Assembly (NCBI RefSeq): GCF_946479275.1
Contig: NZ_CAMLFE010000002.1
Span: 158,482-222,481 of the forward strand
From: an uncultured Bartonella sp.
Lineage (GTDB): Bacteria > Pseudomonadota > Alphaproteobacteria > Rhizobiales > Rhizobiaceae
DNA: 64,000 nt
Reading direction: 5' to 3'
Shown here: positions 46,481-55,282 of the stretch, piece by piece
Numbering within the stretch: the stretch's first letter is position 1
Layout of the letters: each line of letters starts with the position of its first letter
Notes under the pieces: model-generated
The model's database searches: none
What the model was told of the DNA's origin: nothing
What the model saw: the letters and a program-made list of their open reading frames with translations, nothing else
Program-made: the position numbers and the translations under genes

Positions 46481-46634
46481 CAGTTCCATAACAATAATCG
46501 GCTAAATGCCTATACACTCTTTCAAAGCTCGATAAATTCGGTTTCATGCTTTCGCTTGAAAAGATATAAAACAATTACACTTTGAATAATGAGAGCGCGA
46601 TAAATATGGCTTTTGCCGCTCGCAAATAGTGATA

Positions 46635-46775
46635 ATGCAAACAGATCATCAACCGGTATTAAGCAGGATTGTAAAAAGAATCGGAGTAAAGAAGGCGTGT
46701 GATGAAGAGGCGAGAATAATCGTTATTTCAAAACAGTTGTTTTTAATCTTCGTGCTTTTTGTTGTCGCTATCTGA
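46635..46775 (+). CDS. Candidate small tail-anchored membrane protein, 46 residues
   Basis: This open frame encodes a charged N-terminal part (SRIVKRIGVKKACDEEARII) and a hydrophobic C-terminal segment (QLFLIFVLFVVAI) right up to the stop, the shape of a tail-anchored membrane peptide. It lies in the spacer between the ybaB terminator and recR. There is no strong Shine-Dalgarno before ATG 46635 and I recognise no homologue, so it may be chance. The rest of 46481-46904 has no other gene. Confidence 0.25.
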   Translation: MQTDHQPVLSRIVKRIGVKKACDEEARIIVISKQLFLIFVLFVVAI

Positions 46776-46826
46776 AAATAATCTTCACATAAAAAGATGG
46801 CATATCCGTTAGATTCAATTCAAAAG

Positions 46827-46871
46827 CTGGCAATTCTATAACCGGCAATTCAATAACTGGCATTTTCCAGA
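46827..46871. repeat. 15-bp tandem repeat upstream of recR
   Basis: CTGGCAATTCTATAA (46827-46841) and CCGGCAATTCAATAA (46842-46856) stand in tandem, and a third, more divergent copy (CTGGCATTTTCCAGA) follows. They end 33 bases before the recR start, in its promoter or leader region. Confidence 0.75.
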
Positions 46872-46904
46872 AGTTTGCATATATATTTTTAAAAGAGTTC
46901 ATCC

Positions 46905-47510
46905 ATGTCAAAACATCTTGCGGGTCCAGAAATAGAAAAGCTTATCCAACTTCTTGCACGTGTCCCCGGCCTTGGGCCACGTTCGGCAAGACGGGCTGCA
47001 CTTTTCCTGATTAAAAAAAAGGAAGTTCTGTTAAAACCTCTGGGTCTTGCCATGCAGGATGCTGCTGAAAAAATTCGTGTTTGTTCAGTCTGCGGTAATG
47101 TCGATACATCCGACCCGTGCTCGGTTTGCACTGACCCGAGGCGCGATCAATCCACAATCATTGTTGTCGAAGATGTCTCCGATCTGTGGGCGCTCGAACG
47201 GGCGGGCACCATGCAGGTCAAATATCATGTTCTGGGCGGACACCTTTCACCTCTTGATGGCATCGGACCGGATGATCTCAACATAGCAAGCCTTGTCAAC
47301 CGTGTGGCCGAAGGCAATGTCAAGGAAGTGATACTCGCGGTCAATGCGACGATTGAAGGCCAGACAACAGCCCATTATCTTACTGACCAACTCCATTCCT
47401 ATCCGGTAAAAATTACCCGTCTGGCACATGGTGTTCCTGTTGGCGGAGAACTTGATTATCTCGACGACGGCACTTTGGCGGCAGCGTTACGTGCAAGGAC
47501 GAGTCTTTGA
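46905..47510 (+). CDS. recR: Recombination protein RecR
   Basis: RecR acts with RecF and RecO to load RecA at gaps. 201 residues with an N-terminal helix-hairpin-helix ([19 protein letters not shown]), a four-Cys zinc finger ([19 protein letters not shown], about 57-75), a Toprim domain with [12 protein letters not shown], and the C-terminal Walker-B-like region [17 protein letters not shown]. The length matches the family. The lytic transglycosylase gene follows after three bases. Confidence 0.95.
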   Translation: MSKHLAGPEIEKLIQLLARVPGLGPRSARRAALFLIKKKEVLLKPLGLAMQDAAEKIRVCSVCGNVDTSDPCSVCTDPRRDQSTIIVVEDVSDLWALERAGTMQVKYHVLGGHLSPLDGIGPDDLNIASLVNRVAEGNVKEVILAVNATIEGQTTAHYLTDQLHSYPVKITRLAHGVPVGGELDYLDDGTLAAALRARTSL

Positions 47511-47513
47511 AGA

Positions 47514-48758
47514 ATGTTGAAAACTTACCGTTTTTTTACAGCATTTATAATTCTCTTTGCTGCTTTGGTGGCAAATGCCGTAGCCATTGATCGTGATGCG
47601 ATCAACAACCAATTTACCAATTGGCTTAACAAGGATTTTTATAAAGACGCTCTCAAATCAGGAATTTCGCCAGGAACATTTTCTGAAGCCCTTTCCACAG
47701 TCGTGCCCAATCTCGCATTACCCGATCTTGTGATTCCTGGAGAAAAACCGAAAGCCCAAAGGCGCCAAAATCAGGCAGAATTCAGCTCACCGGCCAATTA
47801 TTTTTCGGCAAAAACACTTGCCCGCCTTATGAGCGATGGCAAAACGCAATTGTCTCAAAACCGTGGAGCTTTAAAAAAAATAGAAAAACAATATGGCGTA
47901 CCGGCCTCGATTGCACTTGCCATATGGGGACGGGAAACCAATTATGGCAATGTCAAAATCCCCTATAATGCTTTTGAAGTTCTCGCAACCAAAGCGTTTA
48001 TGAGCACACGAAAAGACCTGTTCAGAACCGAGCTTATTGCTGCTTTGACCATTGTACAGGACCATTACATGGATGCAGCTTCCATGAAAAGTTCGTGGGC
48101 AGGTGCGTTAGGACAGCCCCAATTCATGCCGACATCCTATTTGAAATATGCTGTCGATTTTGACGGTGATGGTCATCGCAATATCTGGACATCAACACCG
48201 GATACTCTTGCTTCTATTGCAAATTACCTCAAGCTTAACGGTTACAAGGCGAATGCCGGCTGGGGCTATGAAGTTAAAGTTCCAGAAACTGTCGGCTGTT
48301 TTCTGGAAGGCCCCGATCAAGGCAAAATGTTAAGTGAATGGCAAAAGCTCGGCGTGTTACCGCAGTCCGATAAAAATGTCCCCGCGCTTGATAAAAGCCA
48401 CCCGCTTTATCTTCTTATGCCAGAGGGACGTTTGGGACCAGCCTTTCTTGTAACCGACAATTTCTATGTGTTGAAATCCTATAATATGAGTGACCTTTAT
48501 GCGCTTTTTATTGCCACTGTTTCTGACGGAATTGAAGGAAAAGGTGGCTTTATCGAGCCATGGCAAAAAATCGACGAGCTTTACCAATCGGACGTTTTGA
48601 ACTTGCAAACAAAATTGCAATCCCAAGGATATGATATCGGAAAAGCCGATGGTTTTGCAGGCTTCAAAACCCGCCGTTCAATCGGCTTATGGCAGCAAAA
48701 ACATGGACAAAAACCGACCTGTTTCCCGAGTCGTTCTTTAATTACGGACATTCGCTAA
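47514..48758 (+). CDS. Lytic murein transglycosylase (MltB/SLT_2 family)
   Basis: A periplasmic peptidoglycan-cleaving enzyme, 414 residues. A signal peptide (YRFFTAFIILFAALVANAVA) is followed by the SLT_2 catalytic domain (about 30-330); the catalytic Glu is in SIALAIWGRETNYGN near residue 142, and AGALGQPQFMPTSYLKYAVD is diagnostic. A C-terminal peptidoglycan-binding domain (about 355-405, LQTKLQSQGYDIGKADGFAG) follows. There is no lipobox, so it should be soluble. It starts just after recR and abuts the next gene (TAAATG), so the three are co-transcribed. Confidence 0.92.
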   Translation: MLKTYRFFTAFIILFAALVANAVAIDRDAINNQFTNWLNKDFYKDALKSGISPGTFSEALSTVVPNLALPDLVIPGEKPKAQRRQNQAEFSSPANYFSAKTLARLMSDGKTQLSQNRGALKKIEKQYGVPASIALAIWGRETNYGNVKIPYNAFEVLATKAFMSTRKDLFRTELIAALTIVQDHYMDAASMKSSWAGALGQPQFMPTSYLKYAVDFDGDGHRNIWTSTPDTLASIANYLKLNGYKANAGWGYEVKVPETVGCFLEGPDQGKMLSEWQKLGVLPQSDKNVPALDKSHPLYLLMPEGRLGPAFLVTDNFYVLKSYNMSDLYALFIATVSDGIEGKGGFIEPWQKIDELYQSDVLNLQTKLQSQGYDIGKADGFAGFKTRRSIGLWQQKHGQKPTCFPSRSLITDIR

Positions 48759-49736
48759 ATGGCATCACATTCCGGTTCCAAAACAGTCATCTATGCAGCA
48801 CTCGCAGGCAATCTTCTCATTGCGCTTACCAAATTTGTTGCCGCTTCTTTTACCGGTTCGTCGGCAATGTTGTCAGAAGGTGTGCATTCGATTGTCGATA
48901 CCGGCAATGAATTATTATTACTCCATGGTTTGAGACGTGCATCCATCCCACCCGATAGGGTTCATCCTTTCGGTCACGGACGGGAGCTCTATTTTTGGAG
49001 TTTTATCGTTGCCTTGCTGGTCTTTGCATTGGGTGCCGGCGTATCCTTTTTTGAAGGTGTTTTGCACGTTCTCAACCCTGCGGAAATTCATAATGTGACC
49101 GTCAACTACATTGTACTCGGTCTATCGGTATTCTTTGAAGGAACGTCATGGCTTTTGGCTTTGAGACATTTTCGCCGCACAAAAGGTAAACTCGGCTATC
49201 TGGCGGCTGTTCACCGTTCCAAAGATCCGACCGTTTTTTCCATTCTTTTCGAAGATAGTGCAGCACTTTTGGGAATTGCGATTGCTTTAAGCGGCATTAC
49301 AGCTTCAATTCTTACGGGCAATTTTATTTTTGATGGTATCGCTTCACTTGGAATTTCCCTCATCCTTGCCGTCACGGCAATTTTTCTTGCACGCGAATGC
49401 AAGGGATTGCTACTTGGCGAGGCTGCCCTTCCCGAAGTGCAAAAAGCAATTTTCAACATTGTATCTGCCGACCCCGATGTGCAGAAAGTCAATGGAATTA
49501 TCACCCAGCAAATGGGTCCCAATCAGGTGGTCGTCAATGTCAGCCTCGAATTCGAGGACAAACTGACCGCACCAAAGATAGAAGAATGCGTTCTGCGCAT
49601 TGAAAGAAATCTCGCAGCGGCAAGACCGGAAGTTGTCGGATTTTTCGTAAAACCGCAGACGGCCGGAATCTGGGCAAGAAGACGGGAAAAAATCGAAGCA
49701 AATCACGAAGACAATAATGATAGTGATGAAGAGTAG
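48759..49736 (+). CDS. Cation diffusion facilitator family efflux transporter
   Basis: A proton-driven divalent metal exporter of 325 residues. It has six predicted membrane helices in the first ~200 residues. Metal-site residues appear in SEGVHSIVDTGNELLLLHG (HxxxD in helix 2) and SILFEDSAALLGIAIAL (Asp in helix 5). A histidine-containing loop RVHPFGHGRELYFW follows helix 2. The cytosolic C-terminal domain (about 205-300) has the dimeric CDF fold; the last residues are acidic (NNDSDEE). The metal (zinc, iron or manganese) is not determinable. It ends at a terminator. Confidence 0.92.
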   Translation: MASHSGSKTVIYAALAGNLLIALTKFVAASFTGSSAMLSEGVHSIVDTGNELLLLHGLRRASIPPDRVHPFGHGRELYFWSFIVALLVFALGAGVSFFEGVLHVLNPAEIHNVTVNYIVLGLSVFFEGTSWLLALRHFRRTKGKLGYLAAVHRSKDPTVFSILFEDSAALLGIAIALSGITASILTGNFIFDGIASLGISLILAVTAIFLARECKGLLLGEAALPEVQKAIFNIVSADPDVQKVNGIITQQMGPNQVVVNVSLEFEDKLTAPKIEECVLRIERNLAAARPEVVGFFVKPQTAGIWARRREKIEANHEDNNDSDEE

Positions 49737-49746
49737 GAAATAGTTG

Positions 49747-49773
49747 GGCAGTTTCTACAAACTGCCGATTTTT
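49747..49773 (+). terminator. Intrinsic terminator after the cation efflux gene
   Basis: GGCAGTTT (49747-49754) pairs with AAACTGCC (49759-49766), loop CTAC, followed by GATTTTT. It begins ten bases after the stop codon. The spacer to irr (49774-50049) has no supported gene; a 49-codon frame at 49861 lacks a ribosome binding site. Confidence 0.8.
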
Positions 49774-50049
49774 CCGGTTTTAATTCACCAAAATAAAATT
49801 TTAAAAATATACTGTAATTTCGGTAACATAATAACCTTCATATCTTCGACATATACGACTATGAAGTCGAACAAGATACGAGCATTCAAGAAAATAGTGA
49901 AAAACGCTGCCGTTCGTTTTTATCAAAACCAGCTATGCTGCAAGTGTTGCCTAAATATGCTTATAGAGCTTCGAAAGCTCCGGTTCATGCCACCAGAATT
50001 CCGTTCATAAATATGGTTTAAAAAGATAGTCCGTGTTTTACTATCCGGC

Positions 50050-50475
50050 TTAATCTTTCGGGCGCAATCTTACGATCAGATCAACGTGGGAAATTTCCAT
50101 GCCTTCCGGTGGCTCGGGCAAATTGCCGACAATCGGCTTTCCTTCCGGACCGGAAGGAATATCGACAATTTCATTTTCACCTTCAAGGAAAAAATGATGA
50201 TGGTCGGATATATTGGTGTCAAACCAGGTTTTCGAACCTTCAACGGCAATAATCCTCAAAAGTCCGGCATCGGTAAATTGATGCAAAGTGTTATAGACTG
50301 TTGCAAGTGACACTGGCACCGACGCTTTCACCGCTTCGTCATGCAATTCTTCGGCGGCAATATGGCGGTTACCTTTGGAAAACAACAAATCCGCCAAGGC
50401 CAAGCGTTGCCGCGTCGGCCGCAAGCCCTTTTCACGTAAGCGTTTTTCCAATTCCACAAGCGAATGATAAATCAC
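50050..50475 (-). CDS. irr: Iron response regulator Irr (Fur family)
   Basis: A 141-residue Fur-family repressor. In Rhizobiales Irr controls iron and heme genes and is inactivated by heme. The winged-helix domain covers about 12-80 (GLRPTRQRLALADLLF, PVSLATVYNTLHQFTDAGLL). The heme/metal-binding HHH motif is at 92-94 (SDHHHFFLE). The N-terminal Cys-Pro heme motif of Bradyrhizobium Irr is absent, as in Rhizobium and Brucella. It is divergent from fabA, the conserved rhizobial arrangement. Its promoter carries a 20-bp palindrome that could allow autoregulation. Confidence 0.94.
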   Translation of the reverse strand: MIYHSLVELEKRLREKGLRPTRQRLALADLLFSKGNRHIAAEELHDEAVKASVPVSLATVYNTLHQFTDAGLLRIIAVEGSKTWFDTNISDHHHFFLEGENEIVDIPSGPEGKPIVGNLPEPPEGMEISHVDLIVRLRPKD

Positions 50476-50522
50476 TATTTTTTCCGTGTTATCTGGTAAT
50501 GCCCACCATCTTTACCATAGCT

Positions 50523-50564
50523 TGTATATATTGAAAAGCATTTGCAATCAAGTATACTTGATTG
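50523..50564 (-). promoter_or_regulatory. irr promoter overlapped by a 20-bp palindrome
   Basis: On the minus strand TTGATT (50551-50546) and TATACA (50528-50523) are spaced by 17 bases. The -35 hexamer lies in the right half of the perfect palindrome CAATCAAGTATACTTGATTG (50545-50564). A dimeric repressor binding here would block irr transcription. Confidence 0.55.
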
Positions 50565-50758
50565 TTCTCATCACCTTTAAATGAATGTTTTTTCAACTTA
50601 TACGCGCGTTCTGCCGCAAATTTCAAAAATAAAATGGATGAAGACGGTATTTTGTCATCAAAAACTGTCGAAAAACGGTTCCAACATTGTTGAATATGCT
50701 CTAAGAGTATGTCGTAAAAAGCGCTAAGAGTTATAAAGTGCTGACGGATGGAGTAACA

Positions 50759-51265
50759 ATGGCTGAACAAAAGTCTAGCTACACGTATGAAGAGCTTTTA
50801 AGCTGCGCACGCGGCGAAATGTTCGGAAAAGGCAATGCACAATTGCCGGCTCCACCGATGTTGATGTTCAACCGTATTACAAAAATCAGCGAAAATGGTG
50901 GTGAACACGACAAAGGTTTGATTCGTGCCGAATTCGATATCAATCCGGATCTATGGTTTTTTGCCTGTCATTTTATTGGCGATCCGGTCATGCCTGGTTG
51001 TTTGGGGCTTGATGCCTTGTGGCAACTCACGGGGTTTTTTCTCGGTTGGTTGGGGGAACCCGGTAAAGGGCGCGCTATTTCAACAGGGGAAGTAAAATTT
51101 TCCGGAATGGTTACCCCGAAGACAAAACTTGTCGAATATGGAATTGATTTCAAGCGTGTTATGCGTGGCCGGCTTGTGCTCGGCATTGCTGACGGTTTTG
51201 TTAAAGCTGATGGTGAAGTCATTTATAAGGCTGCCGATTTGCGCGTAGCCTTATTCAAGGAATAG
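50759..51265 (+). CDS. fabA: 3-hydroxydecanoyl-ACP dehydratase/isomerase FabA
   Basis: FabA dehydrates 3-hydroxyacyl-ACP and isomerises trans-2-decenoyl-ACP to the cis-3 form, the entry to unsaturated fatty acids. From ATG 50759 (GGAG upstream) the protein has 168 residues. Active-site His71 is in [15 protein letters not shown] and Asp85 in [13 protein letters not shown], matching E. coli His70 and Asp84. It is first in fabA-fabB-fabI. It is divergent from irr with a 283-base spacer. Cytosolic. Confidence 0.95.
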   Translation: MAEQKSSYTYEELLSCARGEMFGKGNAQLPAPPMLMFNRITKISENGGEHDKGLIRAEFDINPDLWFFACHFIGDPVMPGCLGLDALWQLTGFFLGWLGEPGKGRAISTGEVKFSGMVTPKTKLVEYGIDFKRVMRGRLVLGIADGFVKADGEVIYKAADLRVALFKE

Positions 51266-51328
51266 CAAGTATTCTTTCAGATAGACAAGGCCGCAAGCCT
51301 TTGTTTATGGAAACCCAAGGAGACACTG

Positions 51329-52549
51329 ATGCGTCGAGTAGTTGTAACCGGTATGGGAATTGTCTCATCAATCGGGAATAACCCTGAAGCAGTCCTTAAC
51401 AGTTTGCGCGAAGCGAAGTCCGGTATCAGTTTTTCGCAGGAATACGCAGATCTGGGCTTCCGCAGTCAGGTTTACGGCATGCCGCATATCGACATTGAAG
51501 CATTGGTTGATCGTCGTGCTATGCGGTTTCACGGGCGGGGAACTGCATGGAACCATATTGCAATGGATCAGGCAATTGCCGATGCAGGCTTGTCATCCGA
51601 GGAAGTTTCTAATCCGAAAACCGGTATCATTATGGGCTCCGGCGGGCCTTCAACACGGACAATCGTAGACTCGGCCGATATTGCACGCCAAAAGGGTCCC
51701 AAACGCGTTGGTCCCTTTGCAGTGCCGAAAGCTATGAGTTCTACTGCTTCGGCAACATTGGCCACTTTTTTTAAGATAAAAGGCGTTAACTATTCGATTT
51801 CCTCCGCCTGTTCGACATCCAATCATTGTATCGGCAATGCTTACGAACTGATCCAGTTTGGCAAGCAGGATCGCGTTTTTGCCGGCGGTTGCGAAGATCT
51901 TGATTGGACGCTGTCGGTACTCTTTGATGCCATGGGTGCGATGTCAAGCAAACGCAATGCAACCCCTGAAAGTGCTTCACGTGCCTATGATGTCGGTCGT
52001 GACGGCTTTGTTATTGCCGGAGGCGCCGGCGTTCTGGTGCTTGAAGAGCTGGAAGTTGCCAAAGCACGCGGTGCAAAAATATATGCCGAGATCGTCGGAT
52101 ATGGCGCTACATCCGATGGCTTTGATATGGTAGCTCCCTCAGGTGAAGGGGCAGAGCGCTGCATGCGCATGGCTTTATCAACAGTCAAAAATAAAATTGA
52201 TTATATCAATCCGCATGCCACATCGACTCCCGTCGGTGATCCGCCCGAAATAGAAGCCATCCGCAAGGTCTTCGGTTCGGGCGATTCATGTCCGCCAATT
52301 TCGGCAACGAAATCGCTGACCGGCCATTCACTCGGAGCTGCCGGTGTGCAGGAAGCAATTTATTCCCTTCTTATGATGAAAAATAATTTCATCTGTGAAA
52401 GTGCTCATATTGATGAGCTTGATCCGGCGTTTGCGGATATGCCGATTGTACGCAAACGTCTTGATAACCAAAAACTGAACACAGTCCTGTCAAATACTTT
52501 CGGCTTTGGCGGAACCAATGCAACGCTGGTTTTCCAGCGTTACGAATAA
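51329..52549 (+). CDS. fabB: 3-oxoacyl-ACP synthase I FabB
   Basis: A condensing enzyme that elongates unsaturated acyl chains made by FabA. In 406 residues: nucleophile Cys161 in [16 protein letters not shown], first catalytic His in [15 protein letters not shown] near 294, second His in [17 protein letters not shown] near 330, and the glycine-rich end [14 protein letters not shown]. The length matches FabB. AAGGAGAC lies before ATG 51329. It follows fabA after 63 bases. Confidence 0.95.
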   Translation: MRRVVVTGMGIVSSIGNNPEAVLNSLREAKSGISFSQEYADLGFRSQVYGMPHIDIEALVDRRAMRFHGRGTAWNHIAMDQAIADAGLSSEEVSNPKTGIIMGSGGPSTRTIVDSADIARQKGPKRVGPFAVPKAMSSTASATLATFFKIKGVNYSISSACSTSNHCIGNAYELIQFGKQDRVFAGGCEDLDWTLSVLFDAMGAMSSKRNATPESASRAYDVGRDGFVIAGGAGVLVLEELEVAKARGAKIYAEIVGYGATSDGFDMVAPSGEGAERCMRMALSTVKNKIDYINPHATSTPVGDPPEIEAIRKVFGSGDSCPPISATKSLTGHSLGAAGVQEAIYSLLMMKNNFICESAHIDELDPAFADMPIVRKRLDNQKLNTVLSNTFGFGGTNATLVFQRYE

Positions 52550-52593
52550 ACCGGACACTTTCGTTACGAGAGTGCCACAGGCTTACGGAGAAT

Positions 52594-53415
52594 ATGATGG
52601 AAGGTTTGATGAAGGGCAAGCGCGGGCTCATAATGGGCGTCGCGAACGACCATTCAATCGCCTGGGGAATAGCATGTCAGCTCGCAAAAGCGGGGGCTGA
52701 ACTGGCTTTTACCTATCAAGGAGATGCATTTGGAAAGCGTGTCCGCCCCTTGGCAGAAAAACTCGGATCCAAGCTTTTGCTTGAATGCGATGTTGAAAAT
52801 ATCGATTCGGTTGATGCTGTTTTCAATCGACTGGAAAAAGAATGGGGTGCGCTCGACTTTGTCGTTCATGCTATCGGTTTTTCGGACAAATCGCAGCTCA
52901 AAGGACGCTATGTCGATGTGACAACACGGGAAAACTTTAGCCGGACAATGGTTATCTCGGCTTTTTCCTTCACTGAAATTGCCCAACGTGCAGGAAGGCT
53001 GATGCCTAACGGTGGTGCATTGTTGACCTTGACCTATGGTGCTTCACAGCATGTTGTTCCCAACTACAATGTCATGGGCGTTGCAAAAGCTGCACTTGAA
53101 GCGATGGTGCGCTATCTGGCAGCCGATTTCGGGCCACAAAATATTCGCGTCAATGCCATTTCTGCAGGTCCCGTTCGCACGCTTGCCGGCAATGGTATCG
53201 GTGCGGCACGCGCCATCTTTTCCTATCAAAAACGCAATGCACCTTTGCGTCGCACAGTCGATATCGAGGAGATTGGCAAATCGGCACTTTATCTTTTGTC
53301 CGATCTTGCTTCCGGCGTTACCGGTGACATTCATTATGTCGATTGCGGCTATAACATCATGTCTACACCGATATTGGAAGAACTCAAAGAGAGCGAAGAA
53401 ACACGCGGCGATTAA
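52594..53415 (+). CDS. fabI: Enoyl-ACP reductase FabI
   Basis: NADH-dependent reductase completing the elongation cycle; the target of triclosan-type inhibitors in other bacteria. 273 residues, Rossmann fold: GLIMGVANDHSIAWGIA at the N-terminus binds NADH, and the catalytic Tyr158 and Lys165 occur in PNYNVMGVAKAALEAM with Tyr148 in LTYGASQ. The YxxMxxxK spacing is typical of FabI. ACGGAGA lies before ATG 52594. The stop codon is inside the terminator stem that ends the operon. Confidence 0.95.
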   Translation: MMEGLMKGKRGLIMGVANDHSIAWGIACQLAKAGAELAFTYQGDAFGKRVRPLAEKLGSKLLLECDVENIDSVDAVFNRLEKEWGALDFVVHAIGFSDKSQLKGRYVDVTTRENFSRTMVISAFSFTEIAQRAGRLMPNGGALLTLTYGASQHVVPNYNVMGVAKAALEAMVRYLAADFGPQNIRVNAISAGPVRTLAGNGIGAARAIFSYQKRNAPLRRTVDIEEIGKSALYLLSDLASGVTGDIHYVDCGYNIMSTPILEELKESEETRGD

Positions 53416-53436
53416 TTTTCGCCGCGTTATTTTTTC
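53404..53436 (+). terminator. Intrinsic terminator of fabA-fabB-fabI
   Basis: CGCGGCGA (53404-53411) pairs with TCGCCGCG (53419-53426), followed by TTATTTTTT. The fabI stop codon lies in the loop. Confidence 0.88.
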
Positions 53437-53919
53437 AGGGGATTGATAGCATATGCTTTGAATACGGTTGTTGTTCAGTGATGCTCTTTCTTTCAATTTC
53501 CCATTTTTATCAGGCTTTCAACGCCGGTAATTCGTTTCTAAAAATCATTCCGATATGTAGAATCAACCGACCATTATCATTGCTATCATGCTGGCATTGG
53601 TTGCTACGTTTCCCCTCAAGCTCCATTATCGTTTAAAAATTACAGCCTCGGGTGCTAAAGTCAGTCGGAACACACCATTGGCCATTATATTTGCTGCCCG
53701 CGTGATTTTTAAATTCCGTTTGGTCGGATTTTTCAAATCTTTCACTATTAGCAAATTTGCGTCTTAAGATTCGTGTTTTTACTCGCCATTTTGTCTTGCG
53801 ATCAGGCGGATTTTCTTTTCGTGACTTGGAACTAAATAGCCAGTCCAGACAACTCTGACGAGCGTTCGAGCAATTCGGGAGGTATTTTTTACTCTTCCCT
53901 TCGCCTCCCTTTAAAAGGA
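53437..53919. other. Spacer with no supported gene
   Basis: About 480 bases between the convergent fabI and rsmC-like genes. I see no reading frame with a ribosome binding site, no strong hairpin and no RNA gene. Confidence 0.4.
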
Positions 53920-54921
53920 TTATTTGCGCGCTTCGATCACTTTAAATCCGCTCTGCTCTTCCAGAACCAAAACTTTTCGGAAACATTTTTGCAAAGTTGC
54001 TTCATAGGGCAATTGCCGATTGGCCACCATGAGAAAACACCCTCCCGGTTTTAACCGTCGGGCAGCAGTCTCGATGAATTTTTGTCCCAGAGAGACATCT
54101 GCCGCGCGACCTTCATGGAATGGCGGATTTGACAAAATTGTATCATAAATTCTTTCAATCGGCTCGCGTGTAATATCCTGCCACAGATAATCAATCGTGA
54201 TTTGAGCAGAGAGCCTGCCTAGATGCTTCTTTGCAGCAGCAAGAGAATTATAGTCGGCCTCATAAAGATCGAGCTCATCGAGCTTTCTGGCCTCCTTTAC
54301 CGCTTCATAGGAAAGATAGCCCCAGCCAGCACCAAAATCGGCCGTTTTGCCGAAGACAACTCTATCCATATATTTGACCAACATTTGCGAACCTTGGTCA
54401 ATGCGACCATTCGAAAACATGCCCGCTTGTGTTGTGAAACCGTCTTCAAAAGATTGTGGGCGTTCAACAAGCCTTTCCAGCTCTTTTTCCTGAAGATCCT
54501 CCGGTACGGTCAACCAAAAAACTATACCATGCGCTTTTGATAGTTTTTGTTCTACCGGAACAATGGCATTAACCCATTTCAAAAAGGATTGGGCACCAGA
54601 CAATTTATCGCCACTGACGATAATTGTGCCACCGGCTTTCACCACACGCAAAAGAGCGAGAAACCGGTTTTGGTTGAGTTTTTTATGCTTGTTGAGCTCC
54701 AATAAACCGCCTGAAAATATTTTCTTTTCATCGGACATTTCCGGCAAGCATTTGAAACCCGCTTCCTGAAAATTCAAAAAATCTGCCCGCCAAGGCTGGA
54801 TAATTTCAAGTGATTTGACCCAATCCTTTTCCGGTTTTTCCGTTAGCCCGAAAGCACACCATAAACTATCCGGTTGCGGTAGTCCGATAACACCCTGACG
54901 AAAAGGCAAGAAAACCGACAT
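53920..54921 (-). CDS. rsmC: Class I methyltransferase, RsmC-like (16S rRNA G1207)
   Basis: 333 residues with the RsmC layout: a degenerate N-terminal methyltransferase-like domain (about 1-165) and a catalytic C-terminal domain. SAM-binding motif I is TADFGAGWGYLSYEA near 193-207, and the catalytic NPPFHEG motif is near 266-272, typical of N2-guanine methyltransferases. It probably modifies G1207 of 16S rRNA; the closely related RlmG is the alternative. It is a single gene with palindromes upstream and a 13-base direct repeat of CGCTTTTTAA around its leader. Confidence 0.85.
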   Translation of the reverse strand: MSVFLPFRQGVIGLPQPDSLWCAFGLTEKPEKDWVKSLEIIQPWRADFLNFQEAGFKCLPEMSDEKKIFSGGLLELNKHKKLNQNRFLALLRVVKAGGTIIVSGDKLSGAQSFLKWVNAIVPVEQKLSKAHGIVFWLTVPEDLQEKELERLVERPQSFEDGFTTQAGMFSNGRIDQGSQMLVKYMDRVVFGKTADFGAGWGYLSYEAVKEARKLDELDLYEADYNSLAAAKKHLGRLSAQITIDYLWQDITREPIERIYDTILSNPPFHEGRAADVSLGQKFIETAARRLKPGGCFLMVANRQLPYEATLQKCFRKVLVLEEQSGFKVIEARK

Positions 54922-55234
54922 TTCAAGCTCGCTTTTTAAATTCGCTTTTTAAGAAAGCCATACATTTCTCCTTTATCGTCATGCTGGAAAAGGTGCAATT
55001 TTAAAATTGCAAGCAAGGTGACTACACACTATCCATCCGAGAAAAAGTGCAAGAATTTGCGCATATCCTTGATATGCGAATGCTGTCACTTGCATTGCCA
55101 GTCGTATAGTACTTTTGTGCTTTTTTAAAAAAGCTTTACCGGCAAAATTTTCAAAACAGCCTAAAGATTAATTTGGTTCGCGCATTCTTGAAGACGCACA
55201 ATTCAAGAGAGATGTCGGGTAACAATTGTCAAAC
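54922..55234. other. Spacer with palindromes upstream of rsmC
   Basis: No gene. It contains the perfect 18-bp palindrome TGCAATTTTAAAATTGCA (54994-55011), the inverted repeat CGCATATC/GATATGCG (55060-55067, 55071-55078), and the direct repeat CGCTTTTTAA at 54930 and 54943. Confidence 0.5.
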
Positions 55235-55262
55235 AAAAAGCCGCTTACAAAAGCGGCTTTTT
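55235..55262. terminator. Bidirectional terminator after pnp
   Basis: AAAAAGCCGCTT (55235-55246) pairs with AAGCGGCTTTTT (55251-55262), loop ACAA. T runs follow on both strands. It ends the pnp transcript on the minus strand. Confidence 0.88.
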
Positions 55263-55282
55263 GATTTTCTGAATTCTAAAAA

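Noticed and set aside
49861..50010. 49-codon frame with a CCKCC motif between the cation efflux gene and irr
   Set aside because: No Shine-Dalgarno before the ATG and no known homologue; cysteines alone are not enough.
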